From Thermoleophilia bacterium (GTDB lineage: Bacteria > Actinomycetota > Thermoleophilia > Gaiellales > Gaiellaceae), in the NCBI GenBank assembly GCA_025927435.1, contig JAICLM010000160.1:1-5315 (forward strand): DNA of 5,315 nt. Reading direction: 5' to 3'. Position numbers and translations under genes: made by a program. Of the stretch, positions 1 to 5,283 are shown one piece after another. Below the pieces are notes generated by a model. The model was not told the origin of the DNA and did not search any database. It saw only the letters and a list, made by a program, of their open reading frames with translations. Positions within the stretch are counted from its first letter, which is position 1, and the number at the start of each line of letters is the position of its first letter.

Positions 1-65
1 CGGGAGCTCCGGCGCGCCCCCTGCGAACCTCGGCCTGGCGTCCGGCCTGGTTGCAAGGTGCGCTC

Positions 66-94
66 ACTATAGGAGCCTCCCGGCCGCTCGTCAA
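66..94 (-). promoter_or_regulatory. Predicted sigma70-type promoter pointing left
   Basis: Read on the minus strand, TTGACG (positions 94-89) is followed after exactly 17 nt by TATAGT (71-66). This is close to the housekeeping consensus at both hexamers and has ideal spacing, and it is the best promoter match I see in the window. Transcription would start near 58-61 and leave the window, so a divergent gene or RNA probably lies to the left. The -35 box lies inside the first of two GTCAAGT repeats, which makes it a plausible target of the neighbouring XRE regulator. No start codon for the leftward gene can be assigned. Confidence 0.5.
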
Positions 95-109
95 GTAGCT
101 CGGTCAAGT
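90..109. repeat. Direct repeat of GTCAAGT, possible operator
   Basis: GTCAAGT occurs at 90-96 and again at 103-109, a 13-bp period. The six-base core recurs in inverted orientation as CTTGAC at 207-212, just before the regulator start, and a one-mismatch copy, CTTGAG, lies at 190-195. Clustered half-sites between divergent transcription units are typical of XRE-family operators. That this regulator binds them is inference. Confidence 0.3.
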
Positions 110-128
110 GATTCTGCGTTCCGCATGG

Positions 129-156
129 TTGACCGGCTTTTTGCGATAAATACGCT
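129..156 (+). promoter_or_regulatory. Weak candidate promoter for the XRE-TPR regulator
   Basis: TTGACC (129-134) is followed after 16 nt by TACGCT (151-156), which keeps the key A2 and T6 of a -10 box. An alternative extended -10, TGCGATAAA, lies at 142-150 but has no -35 at proper spacing. Transcription would start near 163 and give a leader of about 70 nt. Neither option is strong. The regulator start has no TANNNT box at leaderless distance, so a leadered transcript from around here is the more likely reading. Confidence 0.28.
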
Positions 157-160
157 CAAA

Positions 161-182
161 TGGGGGATAGCAGAACCCCCCA
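161..182. repeat. G/C hairpin in the regulator leader
   Basis: TGGGGG (161-166) and CCCCCA (177-182) form a perfect 6-bp inverted repeat around a 10-nt loop. It sits between the candidate promoter and the regulator start. It could be an operator dyad or a 5'-UTR hairpin. No T-run follows, so it does not look like a terminator. Confidence 0.35.
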
Positions 183-230
183 ACTTGCACTTGAGTGAAG
201 TATGCGCTTGACTAACAGCGCGCCGAGACC

Positions 231-1580
231 ATGCCCATGCGCGAGACAGCCAGCCGCACCTCACGCCGCACGAGTCCCGCGGGAATCCGCCTCGGGGAGC
301 GGCTCCGCCAGCTCCGCGTTGCCGCGGGATTGACGCAGAGCGAGCTTGCGGGCGACCGCTTCTCGAAGGAGTACGTCTCGCAGATCGAGCGCGGCAAGAC
401 GCGCCCGACCGAGGGCACGATCGAATGGCTCGCCGATCGCCTGGGAGTCGACGCCGGGTTCCTCGCGAGCGGCGTCGCGACCGACGAGCGCACGCGGTTC
501 GAGGGCGCGCTGTCGCGCGCCGAGGCGCTGTACGAGGCGCAGCAGGATGAGGAGGCAGCAGCAGCCTTCGAGCCACTCGCCGCAGCGGCCCGCGCAACGG
601 GCGTACCCGAGCTCCAGGTGCGGGCTCTCGTCGGCAGCGGTCTCGCAAAGATGCGCATGGGTGACCACCGCGCCGCGCTCGAGCTGCTCAACGAGGCACG
701 CTCGATCTCGGAGGCAGAGTCGTTCTCAGACGTTGAGCGGGCTGACGTGTTGCTTCGGCTGGCGGGGTGCCGCTATCAGCTCAACAGCATTCAGACGGCG
801 CTCGCACTCTTCAACGAGGCGCTTGGACTCGCTGAGCGTTCAGGGCTGCCCTGCGACGCCCTCAAGGCGAACATCCTTTCGTGGCGCTCGCGCTGCTGGC
901 AGCGCCAGCGGGACTTCGAAGCTGCGCGAGACGATGTCGAGCGCGCGATCGAGCTTTCGCGGGGGGTCGAAGATCTCCGCACCATCGGCGCCGCCTACTT
1001 CCAGGCCTCGCTGATCGCCGACCGCGAGGGCCACTGGGTGCTGGCGCGCAACTACGCGGAGCGTGCGCGCGAGGCCTACGGCGAGCTTGCCGACCGTGTC
1101 CACGTCAGCCAGCTCACGAATAACCTCGGCGGCCTCAATTTCCTTCTCGGCAACACGGAGCAGGCGGTGGAGCTGCTGAAGGAGTCGTTTGCAATCGCGC
1201 TCGAGCTCGGCCGCGATGCTGACGCCGGTCGCGCCGTCTCTTCGCTCGCGCAGGTCCATCTTCGGACAGGGAACGTCGACCAGGCCGAGGAGCAGGCGCG
1301 TCACGCGCTCGAGCTGCTGGAAGGCCGAGTCGACTACGTCGACGAGATCGGCAGTGCACAGCTCGTACTCGGCCGTGCCCTGCTGGAACAGGGTCGGCTC
1401 GACGAGGCGGAGGCTGCGTTCGCCGCCGCCGAGACGAGCTTCGGTGAGCTCGGCTCAGGGAGCCATCGCGCGGCCGCATGGGTCGCCCGCGGCGACCTGG
1501 CGGCTCGACGGGGGGACCACGAAAGGGCGGCCGAGCTGTACCGGACGGCCGCCGAAACGCTCCAGGACGTTCGCTTCTAG
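231..1580 (+). CDS. XRE-family HTH regulator with TPR repeats (RRNPP-like)
   Basis: Predicted cytoplasmic DNA-binding regulator of 449 residues. Residues about 19-81 form an XRE/Cro-C1 helix-turn-helix, with GLTQSELA as helix 2 and YVSQIERGKTRP as the recognition region. From about residue 93 to the end the protein is a run of roughly nine helical hairpins with TPR spacing, for example around GDHRAALELLNEA and GNTEQAVELLKES. Paired asparagines N297-N298 face one repeat; Asn ladders in TPR grooves bind peptide backbones in RRNPP receptors. Length is near NprR (about 420) and above PlcR (about 285). ATG 231 is used; ATG 237 is equally possible, and neither has a clear Shine-Dalgarno. No enzyme or membrane segment is visible. 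The 38-codon peptide gene begins 22 nt after the stop, which suggests co-transcription and a receptor-ligand pair. The HTH and TPR calls are firm; the peptide-receptor role is inferred. Confidence 0.92.
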   Translation: MPMRETASRTSRRTSPAGIRLGERLRQLRVAAGLTQSELAGDRFSKEYVSQIERGKTRPTEGTIEWLADRLGVDAGFLASGVATDERTRFEGALSRAEALYEAQQDEEAAAAFEPLAAAARATGVPELQVRALVGSGLAKMRMGDHRAALELLNEARSISEAESFSDVERADVLLRLAGCRYQLNSIQTALALFNEALGLAERSGLPCDALKANILSWRSRCWQRQRDFEAARDDVERAIELSRGVEDLRTIGAAYFQASLIADREGHWVLARNYAERAREAYGELADRVHVSQLTNNLGGLNFLLGNTEQAVELLKESFAIALELGRDADAGRAVSSLAQVHLRTGNVDQAEEQARHALELLEGRVDYVDEIGSAQLVLGRALLEQGRLDEAEAAFAAAETSFGELGSGSHRAAAWVARGDLAARRGDHERAAELYRTAAETLQDVRF

Positions 1581-1587
1581 CAGAGGA

Positions 1588-1597
1588 AAGGAGGTGA
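1588..1597 (+). promoter_or_regulatory. Perfect Shine-Dalgarno for the small peptide gene
   Basis: AAGGAGGTGA is fully complementary to the 3' end of 16S rRNA over ten bases. The GGAGG core (1590-1594) ends 8 nt before the TTG at 1603, ideal spacing. The in-frame GTG at 1594 lies inside the site and cannot be the start, so this site decides the TTG start. No other gene in the window has a comparable site. Confidence 0.85.
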
Positions 1598-1602
1598 CGA
1601 AT

Positions 1603-1719
1603 TTGACGAAGGCACGGCTCATCTCTCTCGTGCTCATCGCATCGCTCTTCGCCTACAACCTCGCTTGCCTCGGCATCGTCAAGGGGTTCGGCATGTGCGA
1701 CGGCGGCGGCTTCTTCTAG
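1603..1719 (+). CDS. 38-aa secreted or membrane peptide, candidate signalling pheromone precursor
   Basis: Small gene of 38 codons plus TAG, with a TTG start set by the strong Shine-Dalgarno just upstream. The product has a basic N-terminus (MTKAR), a hydrophobic stretch at residues 6-26 (LISLVLIASLF onward) and a short polar tail, KGFGMCDGGGFF, at 27-38. This fits a signal peptide or single membrane anchor followed by a peptide of roughly 5-12 residues, the layout of RRNPP pro-peptides. Cysteines lie at 22 and 32. The residues before C22 are NLA, a poor lipobox, so lipidation is doubtful. No clear signal peptidase I site is obvious. The gene follows the HTH-TPR regulator by 22 nt and ends one base before a stem-loop, so the two look like one transcription unit. 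Alternatives are a small membrane protein, a toxin-like peptide or a bacteriocin/RiPP precursor. That the gene is real is well supported; the pheromone role is inferred. Confidence 0.75.
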   Translation: MTKARLISLVLIASLFAYNLACLGIVKGFGMCDGGGFF

Positions 1720-1762
1720 ACCTGGGAGCGTCAAGCGCGACCCGCGCCTGCGTTTCCCAGGT
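1720..1762 (+). terminator. Nested stem-loop after the peptide gene, possible terminator or attenuator
   Basis: ACCTGGGA (1720-1727) pairs perfectly with TCCCAGGT (1755-1762). Inside its 27-nt loop, GCGCG (1735-1739) pairs with CGCGC (1743-1747) around an ACC triloop. The outer stem begins at the base right after the peptide stop codon, the position expected of a terminator or 3'-end stabilising hairpin. No T-run follows, so intrinsic termination may be weak or need other factors. It could partly separate the regulator-peptide unit from the kinase gene. Confidence 0.5.
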
Positions 1763-1786
1763 CGCCAACGGTGGCATGACGCCTTC

Positions 1787-3385
1787 GTGGGCGCACGTCT
1801 CGAGCGCGCTCGGCGCGCTCTGACCGTCGGGCGGGTCGCACGGCAAACCGGACTGCGGCGCATCCTTGCCGAGATCGGCGTGGCCGGCCGGCGTGAAGCG
1901 ACGCGCGAGGGAGCGCAGGCGTTTCGTCGGGGCCTCGAGGAGCTCGGCACGACCTTCATCAAGCTCGGCCAGCTCCTCTCGTCGCGGCCTGACCTCCTGC
2001 CCGACGTCTACATCGAGGAGCTCGGCCACCTCGTCGACTCGGTCCCCGCCGTCCCCTTCGCCGAGATCGAGGCGGTGCTCCGGGAGGATTTCGGCGAGGA
2101 CGCGTTCGTGAGCGTCGATCCCGAACCGCTCGCGACCGCCTCGATCGCGCAGACGCACCGCGGCCTGCTCGCCACCGGGCAAGAGGTTGTTGCCAAGGTG
2201 CGGCGGCCCGGCGTCGTCGAGCAGGTCGATCTCGACCTCTCGGTACTGCGCTCGACGGTTCGTCTCATGGCCCGCCGCTCCGTGGCGGCGCAGAGGATCC
2301 AGCTCGAGGAGCTCGCCGAGGAGCTCGAGCTGCACCTCCGAGCCGAGCTGGATTTCGTGGAGGAGGCACACAACACGGAGCTCGTACGCAGGCTCGTCGA
2401 GCAGTTCGAGGGGCTCGTCGTCCCGCGCGTGATCCGGCCGTACGTGACCGAGCGCGCCCTCGTCCTCGAGCTGATCTCGGGCCGCAAGGTCGAGGCCGGG
2501 CATGCGCTCGAACCGGACCGCGGCGCTCTTCTGGCCCGCGAGTTCTTCCGCGCGTACGTGTTCCAGGTCGTGGTGGAGGGCGTCTACCACGCCGACCCGC
2601 ACCACGGGAACGTGCTGCTCACCGACGACGGGCGCCTGGCGCTTCTCGACTTCGGGCTGCTCGGCCGGCTGGACGAAGACACGCGGGCCGGCATTGCGCT
2701 GCTCCTCCTCGCGATCGCGCAGAACCGTGCCGACGACGTGGCCGACCTCATCGTCTCGCTCTCGCTCACCTCGACGCGCTCCGACCCGGCGGGCTTCGTG
2801 CAGGACGTCCGCCGCAAGCTGCCGCGGTTCCACCATCGTCCGCTCGCGTCGATCGAGTCGGGACGGGCGCTGGCCGACCTGCAGCGGGCGGCCATGCGGC
2901 GCGACATCGCGCTGCCGACGTCGTTCGCCCTGGTGGGCAAGACGCTCGCGCAGGCGGACTCGATCGCCCGCCTCCTCGATCCCGAGCTCGATCCGGTCGC
3001 CCTGATCGAGGAGCAGTCGGTCGAGGTGATGGCGCGAGAGGTCGAGCGCCGGCTGGAGCCGAACCGGTTCGCCGCCTACTCCTCCACGCAGCTGGCGCCG
3101 CTCCTTCGCCTGCCGGCTCGCATCGGACACGTCGTCTCCGAGCTCGAGCGGGGCACGCTGACGATCGGCGTCCAGCCCACGGGACTCGAGGAGCTCGAGC
3201 ACAACCTCCGCTCGATCGCGAACCGGATCGGTGCGGCGATGATCGTCGGAGCGCTCCTCCTCGCGTCGTCGCTGCTCGTCCGAGCGGACAACGTCGAGTG
3301 GCTCGGCGTGGCCGGCTTCTGCCTCGCCGGCGCGCTCGGCCTCTACATGATCTGGAAGATCATCCGCACGCCCGGCGAGCTCTGA
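1787..3385 (+). CDS. ABC1/AarF/UbiB-family atypical protein kinase-like protein
   Basis: 532-residue membrane-associated member of the ABC1 (ADCK/UbiB) atypical kinase family. Visible motifs in order: KLGQ at 59-62 in FIKLGQLLSSRPDLLP, the family-specific KxGQ; the Ala-rich loop ATAS at 116-119 that replaces the usual glycine loop; the VAIK-type lysine K137 in AKVRRP; the catalytic-loop equivalent ADPHHGN at 269-275; and DFG at 288-290. Two hydrophobic segments at about 481-498 and 505-526 form a C-terminal hairpin anchor, as in UbiB. Family members support isoprenoid lipid or quinone metabolism through ATPase-like activity; the substrate here is unknown, and an actinobacterium using menaquinone need not use it as UbiB. 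GTG 1787 is the only ATG or GTG upstream of the conserved region in this open frame except internal valine codons; its Shine-Dalgarno is poor. It lies 67 bp after the peptide gene on the same strand, so read-through from that unit is possible. Confidence 0.95.
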   Translation: MGARLERARRALTVGRVARQTGLRRILAEIGVAGRREATREGAQAFRRGLEELGTTFIKLGQLLSSRPDLLPDVYIEELGHLVDSVPAVPFAEIEAVLREDFGEDAFVSVDPEPLATASIAQTHRGLLATGQEVVAKVRRPGVVEQVDLDLSVLRSTVRLMARRSVAAQRIQLEELAEELELHLRAELDFVEEAHNTELVRRLVEQFEGLVVPRVIRPYVTERALVLELISGRKVEAGHALEPDRGALLAREFFRAYVFQVVVEGVYHADPHHGNVLLTDDGRLALLDFGLLGRLDEDTRAGIALLLLAIAQNRADDVADLIVSLSLTSTRSDPAGFVQDVRRKLPRFHHRPLASIESGRALADLQRAAMRRDIALPTSFALVGKTLAQADSIARLLDPELDPVALIEEQSVEVMAREVERRLEPNRFAAYSSTQLAPLLRLPARIGHVVSELERGTLTIGVQPTGLEELEHNLRSIANRIGAAMIVGALLLASSLLVRADNVEWLGVAGFCLAGALGLYMIWKIIRTPGEL

Positions 3386-3530
3386 CGAACCTCGCAAGAG
3401 CTTCGCTCTCGCTCGGTGCTGGAGGAATTTGCTCCGTGCTGAGAGCACATGGGCTGCCGGGGTCGGACGCCTCGACGCCGCTCAGGGTCGAAACGCTCAA
3501 TTCCAGCGAGCGAAGCGTCAGCTTCGCGAG
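3386..3530. other. Convergent intergenic region rich in stem-loops
   Basis: This stretch separates the ends of two converging genes and holds no credible ORF. Small perfect hairpins are AGAG-CTTCG-CTCT at 3397-3409 and GTGCT-GAG-AGCAC at 3436-3448, either of which could end the kinase transcript. The two ends of the region (3391-3431 and 3497-3530) also form a longer imperfect inverted repeat sharing CTCGC, CTTCGCT, GCTGGA and AATT blocks. It may act as a bidirectional terminator or be a decayed repeat element. No T-runs are present. Confidence 0.4.
3510..3527 (-). terminator. Hairpin after the SDR gene, probable terminator
   Basis: GCGAAGC (3510-3516) and GCTTCGC (3521-3527) form a perfect 7-bp stem with a 4-nt loop, beginning 3 bases beyond the SDR stop codon (complement of 3531-3533). 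Flanking AGC/GCT blocks (3505-3507 and 3530-3532) extend it past two mismatches. The position fits a terminator for the minus-strand gene, but no U-tract follows. Confidence 0.4.
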
Positions 3531-4226
3531 CTAGTCAACGTCGCCGGCTCGCGAGCCCATGCGCTCGATCACGACCTGGGGTATGCGCGCGGTCGTGCTC
3601 AGGCGGAGGCACATGCGCACGACTTCCGCGCAGTCCTCAGGACGGATCATGTCGTCGGGCTCGATGCCGGACCACTGCGCCATCGGCGTGTCGACGAAGC
3701 CCGGACAGAGCGCGATCGCCCGGACGCCGTCCGCGTCGAGCTCGTCGTTCAGCGACCGAGTGAGCGCGATGACCGCCGCCTTCGTGGCGCCGTAGGTCGC
3801 CAGCCCCGGGGTCGGCAGCGTCCCCGCGATCGAGGCGAGGTTGACGATCCAGCCGCGCGACTCGCGCAGGAGCGGGATCGCGGCCTGGGTCACGAGGAAG
3901 AGCCCGCGCAGGTTGACCGCGAGCTGGAGGTCGTGGTGCTTCGCGGGCAGGTCCTCGACCCGTCCGCCGATGCCGACTCCGGCCGAGTTGACGAGCACGT
4001 CGAGGCCTCCGAACCGCTCGCGGTGCTCGGCGACGATCCGCTCGCACTCCTCCGCCTCTGAGACGTCGGCCGCGATCGCCGCGGCCCCGAGCTCGGCGGC
4101 CGCCGCCTCGATGCGCTCGGGTCGGCGCGAGACGAGCGTCAGCTCGAAGCCCTCGTCTCTCAGCATGCGGGCGATCGCGAGCCCGATGCCCGACGAGCCG
4201 CCCGTGACGAGTGCAGTACCTGGCAT
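3531..4226 (-). CDS. Short-chain dehydrogenase/reductase (classical SDR)
   Basis: Soluble Rossmann-fold NAD(P)-dependent oxidoreductase of 231 residues, a little under the usual 250 for classical SDRs. The cofactor motif TGGSSGIG is at 8-15, and R34-R35 after the second strand suggest NADP(H). D54-V55 contacts adenine, and NSAG at 80-83 is the NNAG variant. The catalytic set N105, S132, Y145 and K149 is complete, in LASIAG and YGATK. CPGFVDTPM at 174-182 is the usual PG loop. The substrate cannot be told from sequence. The start ATG (complement of 4224-4226) lies 7 residues before the glycine motif and has no good Shine-Dalgarno; a TACTGT box sits 7 nt upstream, so a leaderless transcript is likely. 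It is divergent from selD with only 20 bp between starts, and converges on the kinase gene. A selenium role is not indicated. Identity as an SDR is secure. Confidence 0.94.
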   Translation of the reverse strand: MPGTALVTGGSSGIGLAIARMLRDEGFELTLVSRRPERIEAAAAELGAAAIAADVSEAEECERIVAEHRERFGGLDVLVNSAGVGIGGRVEDLPAKHHDLQLAVNLRGLFLVTQAAIPLLRESRGWIVNLASIAGTLPTPGLATYGATKAAVIALTRSLNDELDADGVRAIALCPGFVDTPMAQWSGIEPDDMIRPEDCAEVVRMCLRLSTTARIPQVVIERMGSRAGDVD

Positions 4227-4246
4227 TGCGCCTACAGTAAACGGCT
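4227..4246. promoter_or_regulatory. Shared divergent leaderless promoter core between SDR and selD
   Basis: The 20-bp gap contains TACAGTA at 4233-4239. Read forward it gives TACAGT (4233-4238), 8 nt before the selD GTG; read backward it gives TACTGT (4239-4234), 7 nt before the SDR ATG. Both match the TANNNT -10 form at the distance expected for leaderless mRNAs. The two -10 boxes overlap on five bases. No -35 consensus is seen at 16-18 nt on either side. Confidence 0.55.
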
Positions 4247-5254
4247 GTGGAAGCAGCGAGCCTCACGAGCCTCACCGCCGGCGGCGGCTGCGCGGCGAAG
4301 TACTCGGCGGCCCGGCTCGAGGAGCTGCTGAAGGGCCTCGTCCCCGCCGAGGCGGAGGACCTCCTCGTCGGGCTCGACCCGGCGGACGACGCCGCCGTCT
4401 ACCGCCTCGACGATGAGCGCGCGCTTGTCTTCACCGTCGACTTCTTCCCGCCGCTCGTCGACGACCCCACACTCTTCGGCCGGATCGCAGCCACCAACGC
4501 GCTCAACGACGTTTTCGCCATGGGCGGCGCGCCACTGCTCGCGCTCTCGATCGCGGCGTTTCCGGAGGAGCTCGAGACGGATCTCGTCGCCGCCGTCTTC
4601 GCGGGTGCCGACGAGCAGGTCCGCGCCGCGGGAGCGATCCTCGCCGGCGGCCACACCATTCGCGACACCGAGCCGAAGTACGGCCTCGCCGTCGTCGGCA
4701 CGGTCCATCCCGACGGCGTCTGGATCAAGAGCGGCGCGCGGCCGGGTGACGCTGTCTTCCTCACGAAGCCGCTCGGCACGGGGCTCGTGCTCGCGCGGAA
4801 GCAGGATCTCGCAGAGGCGGGCCGCTGGATGACGATGCTCAACGACCGGGCGGCTCAGGTCCTGCGGCCGTTCTCGCCGCATGCGGTCACCGACGTCACC
4901 GGCTTCGGCCTGCTCGGTCACGCGCACGAGACCGCCGAGCGGAGCGGCGTGCGGATCCGGCTGCGGACCGGCGCGCTGCCCGCGCTCGAGGGCGCGCTCG
5001 AGGCGGCCCGGGCAGGGATCCGCACCGGCGGCGATCCGCGCAACCGCGACTTCGCCGGCCCCCACGTCGAGAGCGACGGCGTGCCGGAGGAGCTCCTCGC
5101 GCTCGCCTACGACGCGCAGACGGCGGGCGGCCTGCTCGTAACGCTCCCCAGCGAGAAGGCGCTCTCGCTCGAAGCAGAGTTCGAGCGGGCCGGGCTCTTC
5201 CTCGCCCGGGTGGGCTCGGTGGAAGACGGGACGGGCGTCGTGCTCGAGCCGTAG
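4247..5254 (+). CDS. selD: Selenide, water dikinase (selenophosphate synthetase), Cys form
   Basis: Cytosolic enzyme of 335 residues that makes selenophosphate from selenide and ATP, the selenium donor for selenocysteine-tRNA (SelA) and 2-selenouridine tRNA (SelU/MnmH). The N-terminal active-site loop GGGCAAK has C15 and K18, matching E. coli C17 and K20; the second Cys of the E. coli loop is Ala here. The catalytic residue is Cys, not selenocysteine, as there is no in-frame TGA. Metal and ATP residues include D48 in DPADDAAV, D65 in TVDFFPP, N87-D88 in NALNDVFAMGG, GGHT, D216 in TDVTGFGLLGH, and the late DAQTAGGLL. The length matches the family (E. coli 347) and both AIRS/PurM-like halves are complete. 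The start is nearly forced: an in-frame TAA lies at 4238-4240 and no other ATG or GTG precedes C15. No Shine-Dalgarno exists, which fits leaderless expression from TACAGT. No other selenium gene is visible in the window. Confidence 0.97.
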   Translation: MEAASLTSLTAGGGCAAKYSAARLEELLKGLVPAEAEDLLVGLDPADDAAVYRLDDERALVFTVDFFPPLVDDPTLFGRIAATNALNDVFAMGGAPLLALSIAAFPEELETDLVAAVFAGADEQVRAAGAILAGGHTIRDTEPKYGLAVVGTVHPDGVWIKSGARPGDAVFLTKPLGTGLVLARKQDLAEAGRWMTMLNDRAAQVLRPFSPHAVTDVTGFGLLGHAHETAERSGVRIRLRTGALPALEGALEAARAGIRTGGDPRNRDFAGPHVESDGVPEELLALAYDAQTAGGLLVTLPSEKALSLEAEFERAGLFLARVGSVEDGTGVVLEP

Positions 5255-5261
5255 CGCGGGA

Positions 5262-5282
5262 AACCCGGTCTACACTCGGGTT
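5262..5282 (+). promoter_or_regulatory. Inverted repeat overlapping a possible -10 box after selD
   Basis: AACCCG (5262-5267) and CGGGTT (5277-5282) form a perfect 6-bp inverted repeat that begins 7 nt after the selD stop. The loop contains TACACT (5271-5276), a TANNNT -10 form 7 nt before a GTG at 5284. It may be a selD terminator hairpin, a promoter with a dyad over its -10, or both. No T-run follows. Confidence 0.35.
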
Positions 5283-5283
5283 C

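Noticed and set aside
1..65. tRNA or other RNA gene at the left edge, prompted by GGTTCG on the minus strand and the CGGCCTGG direct repeat (31-38, 43-50)
   Set aside because: No cloverleaf arms or acceptor pairing could be built; only a short direct repeat in GC-rich sequence is seen.
63..73. CTCACTATAGG, identical to part of the phage T7 promoter, suggesting vector sequence
   Set aside because: The upstream half of the T7 promoter (TAATACGA) is absent, and the same bases are explained by a natural minus-strand TATAGT -10 with a proper -35. No other vector signature is seen.
1189..1602. Upstream extension of the small peptide frame into the regulator gene
   Set aside because: That part is Arg/Ser-rich out-of-frame reading of the TPR region; the strong Shine-Dalgarno at 1588-1597 sets the start at 1603.
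1657..1668. Lipobox in the small peptide (NLAC, residues 19-22)
   Set aside because: Position -3 is Asn instead of Leu/Val/Ile and -2 is Leu, so it does not fit the lipoprotein consensus; lipidation is not claimed.
1776..1823. ATG at 1776 preceded by GGTGG as an alternative start before the kinase
   Set aside because: It is out of frame with the kinase and meets TGA after 15 codons; the GGTGG is only one base from the ATG.
1679..3448. Long open frame on the minus strand opposite the kinase gene
   Set aside because: It is low-complexity, rich in Arg, Glu, Leu and Asp, has no recognisable domain, and is the usual antisense shadow of a GC-rich gene with strong family motifs on the other strand.
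4286..4300. Selenocysteine-encoding selD
   Set aside because: The active-site codon is TGC (Cys15) and no in-frame TGA occurs, so no SECIS element is expected.
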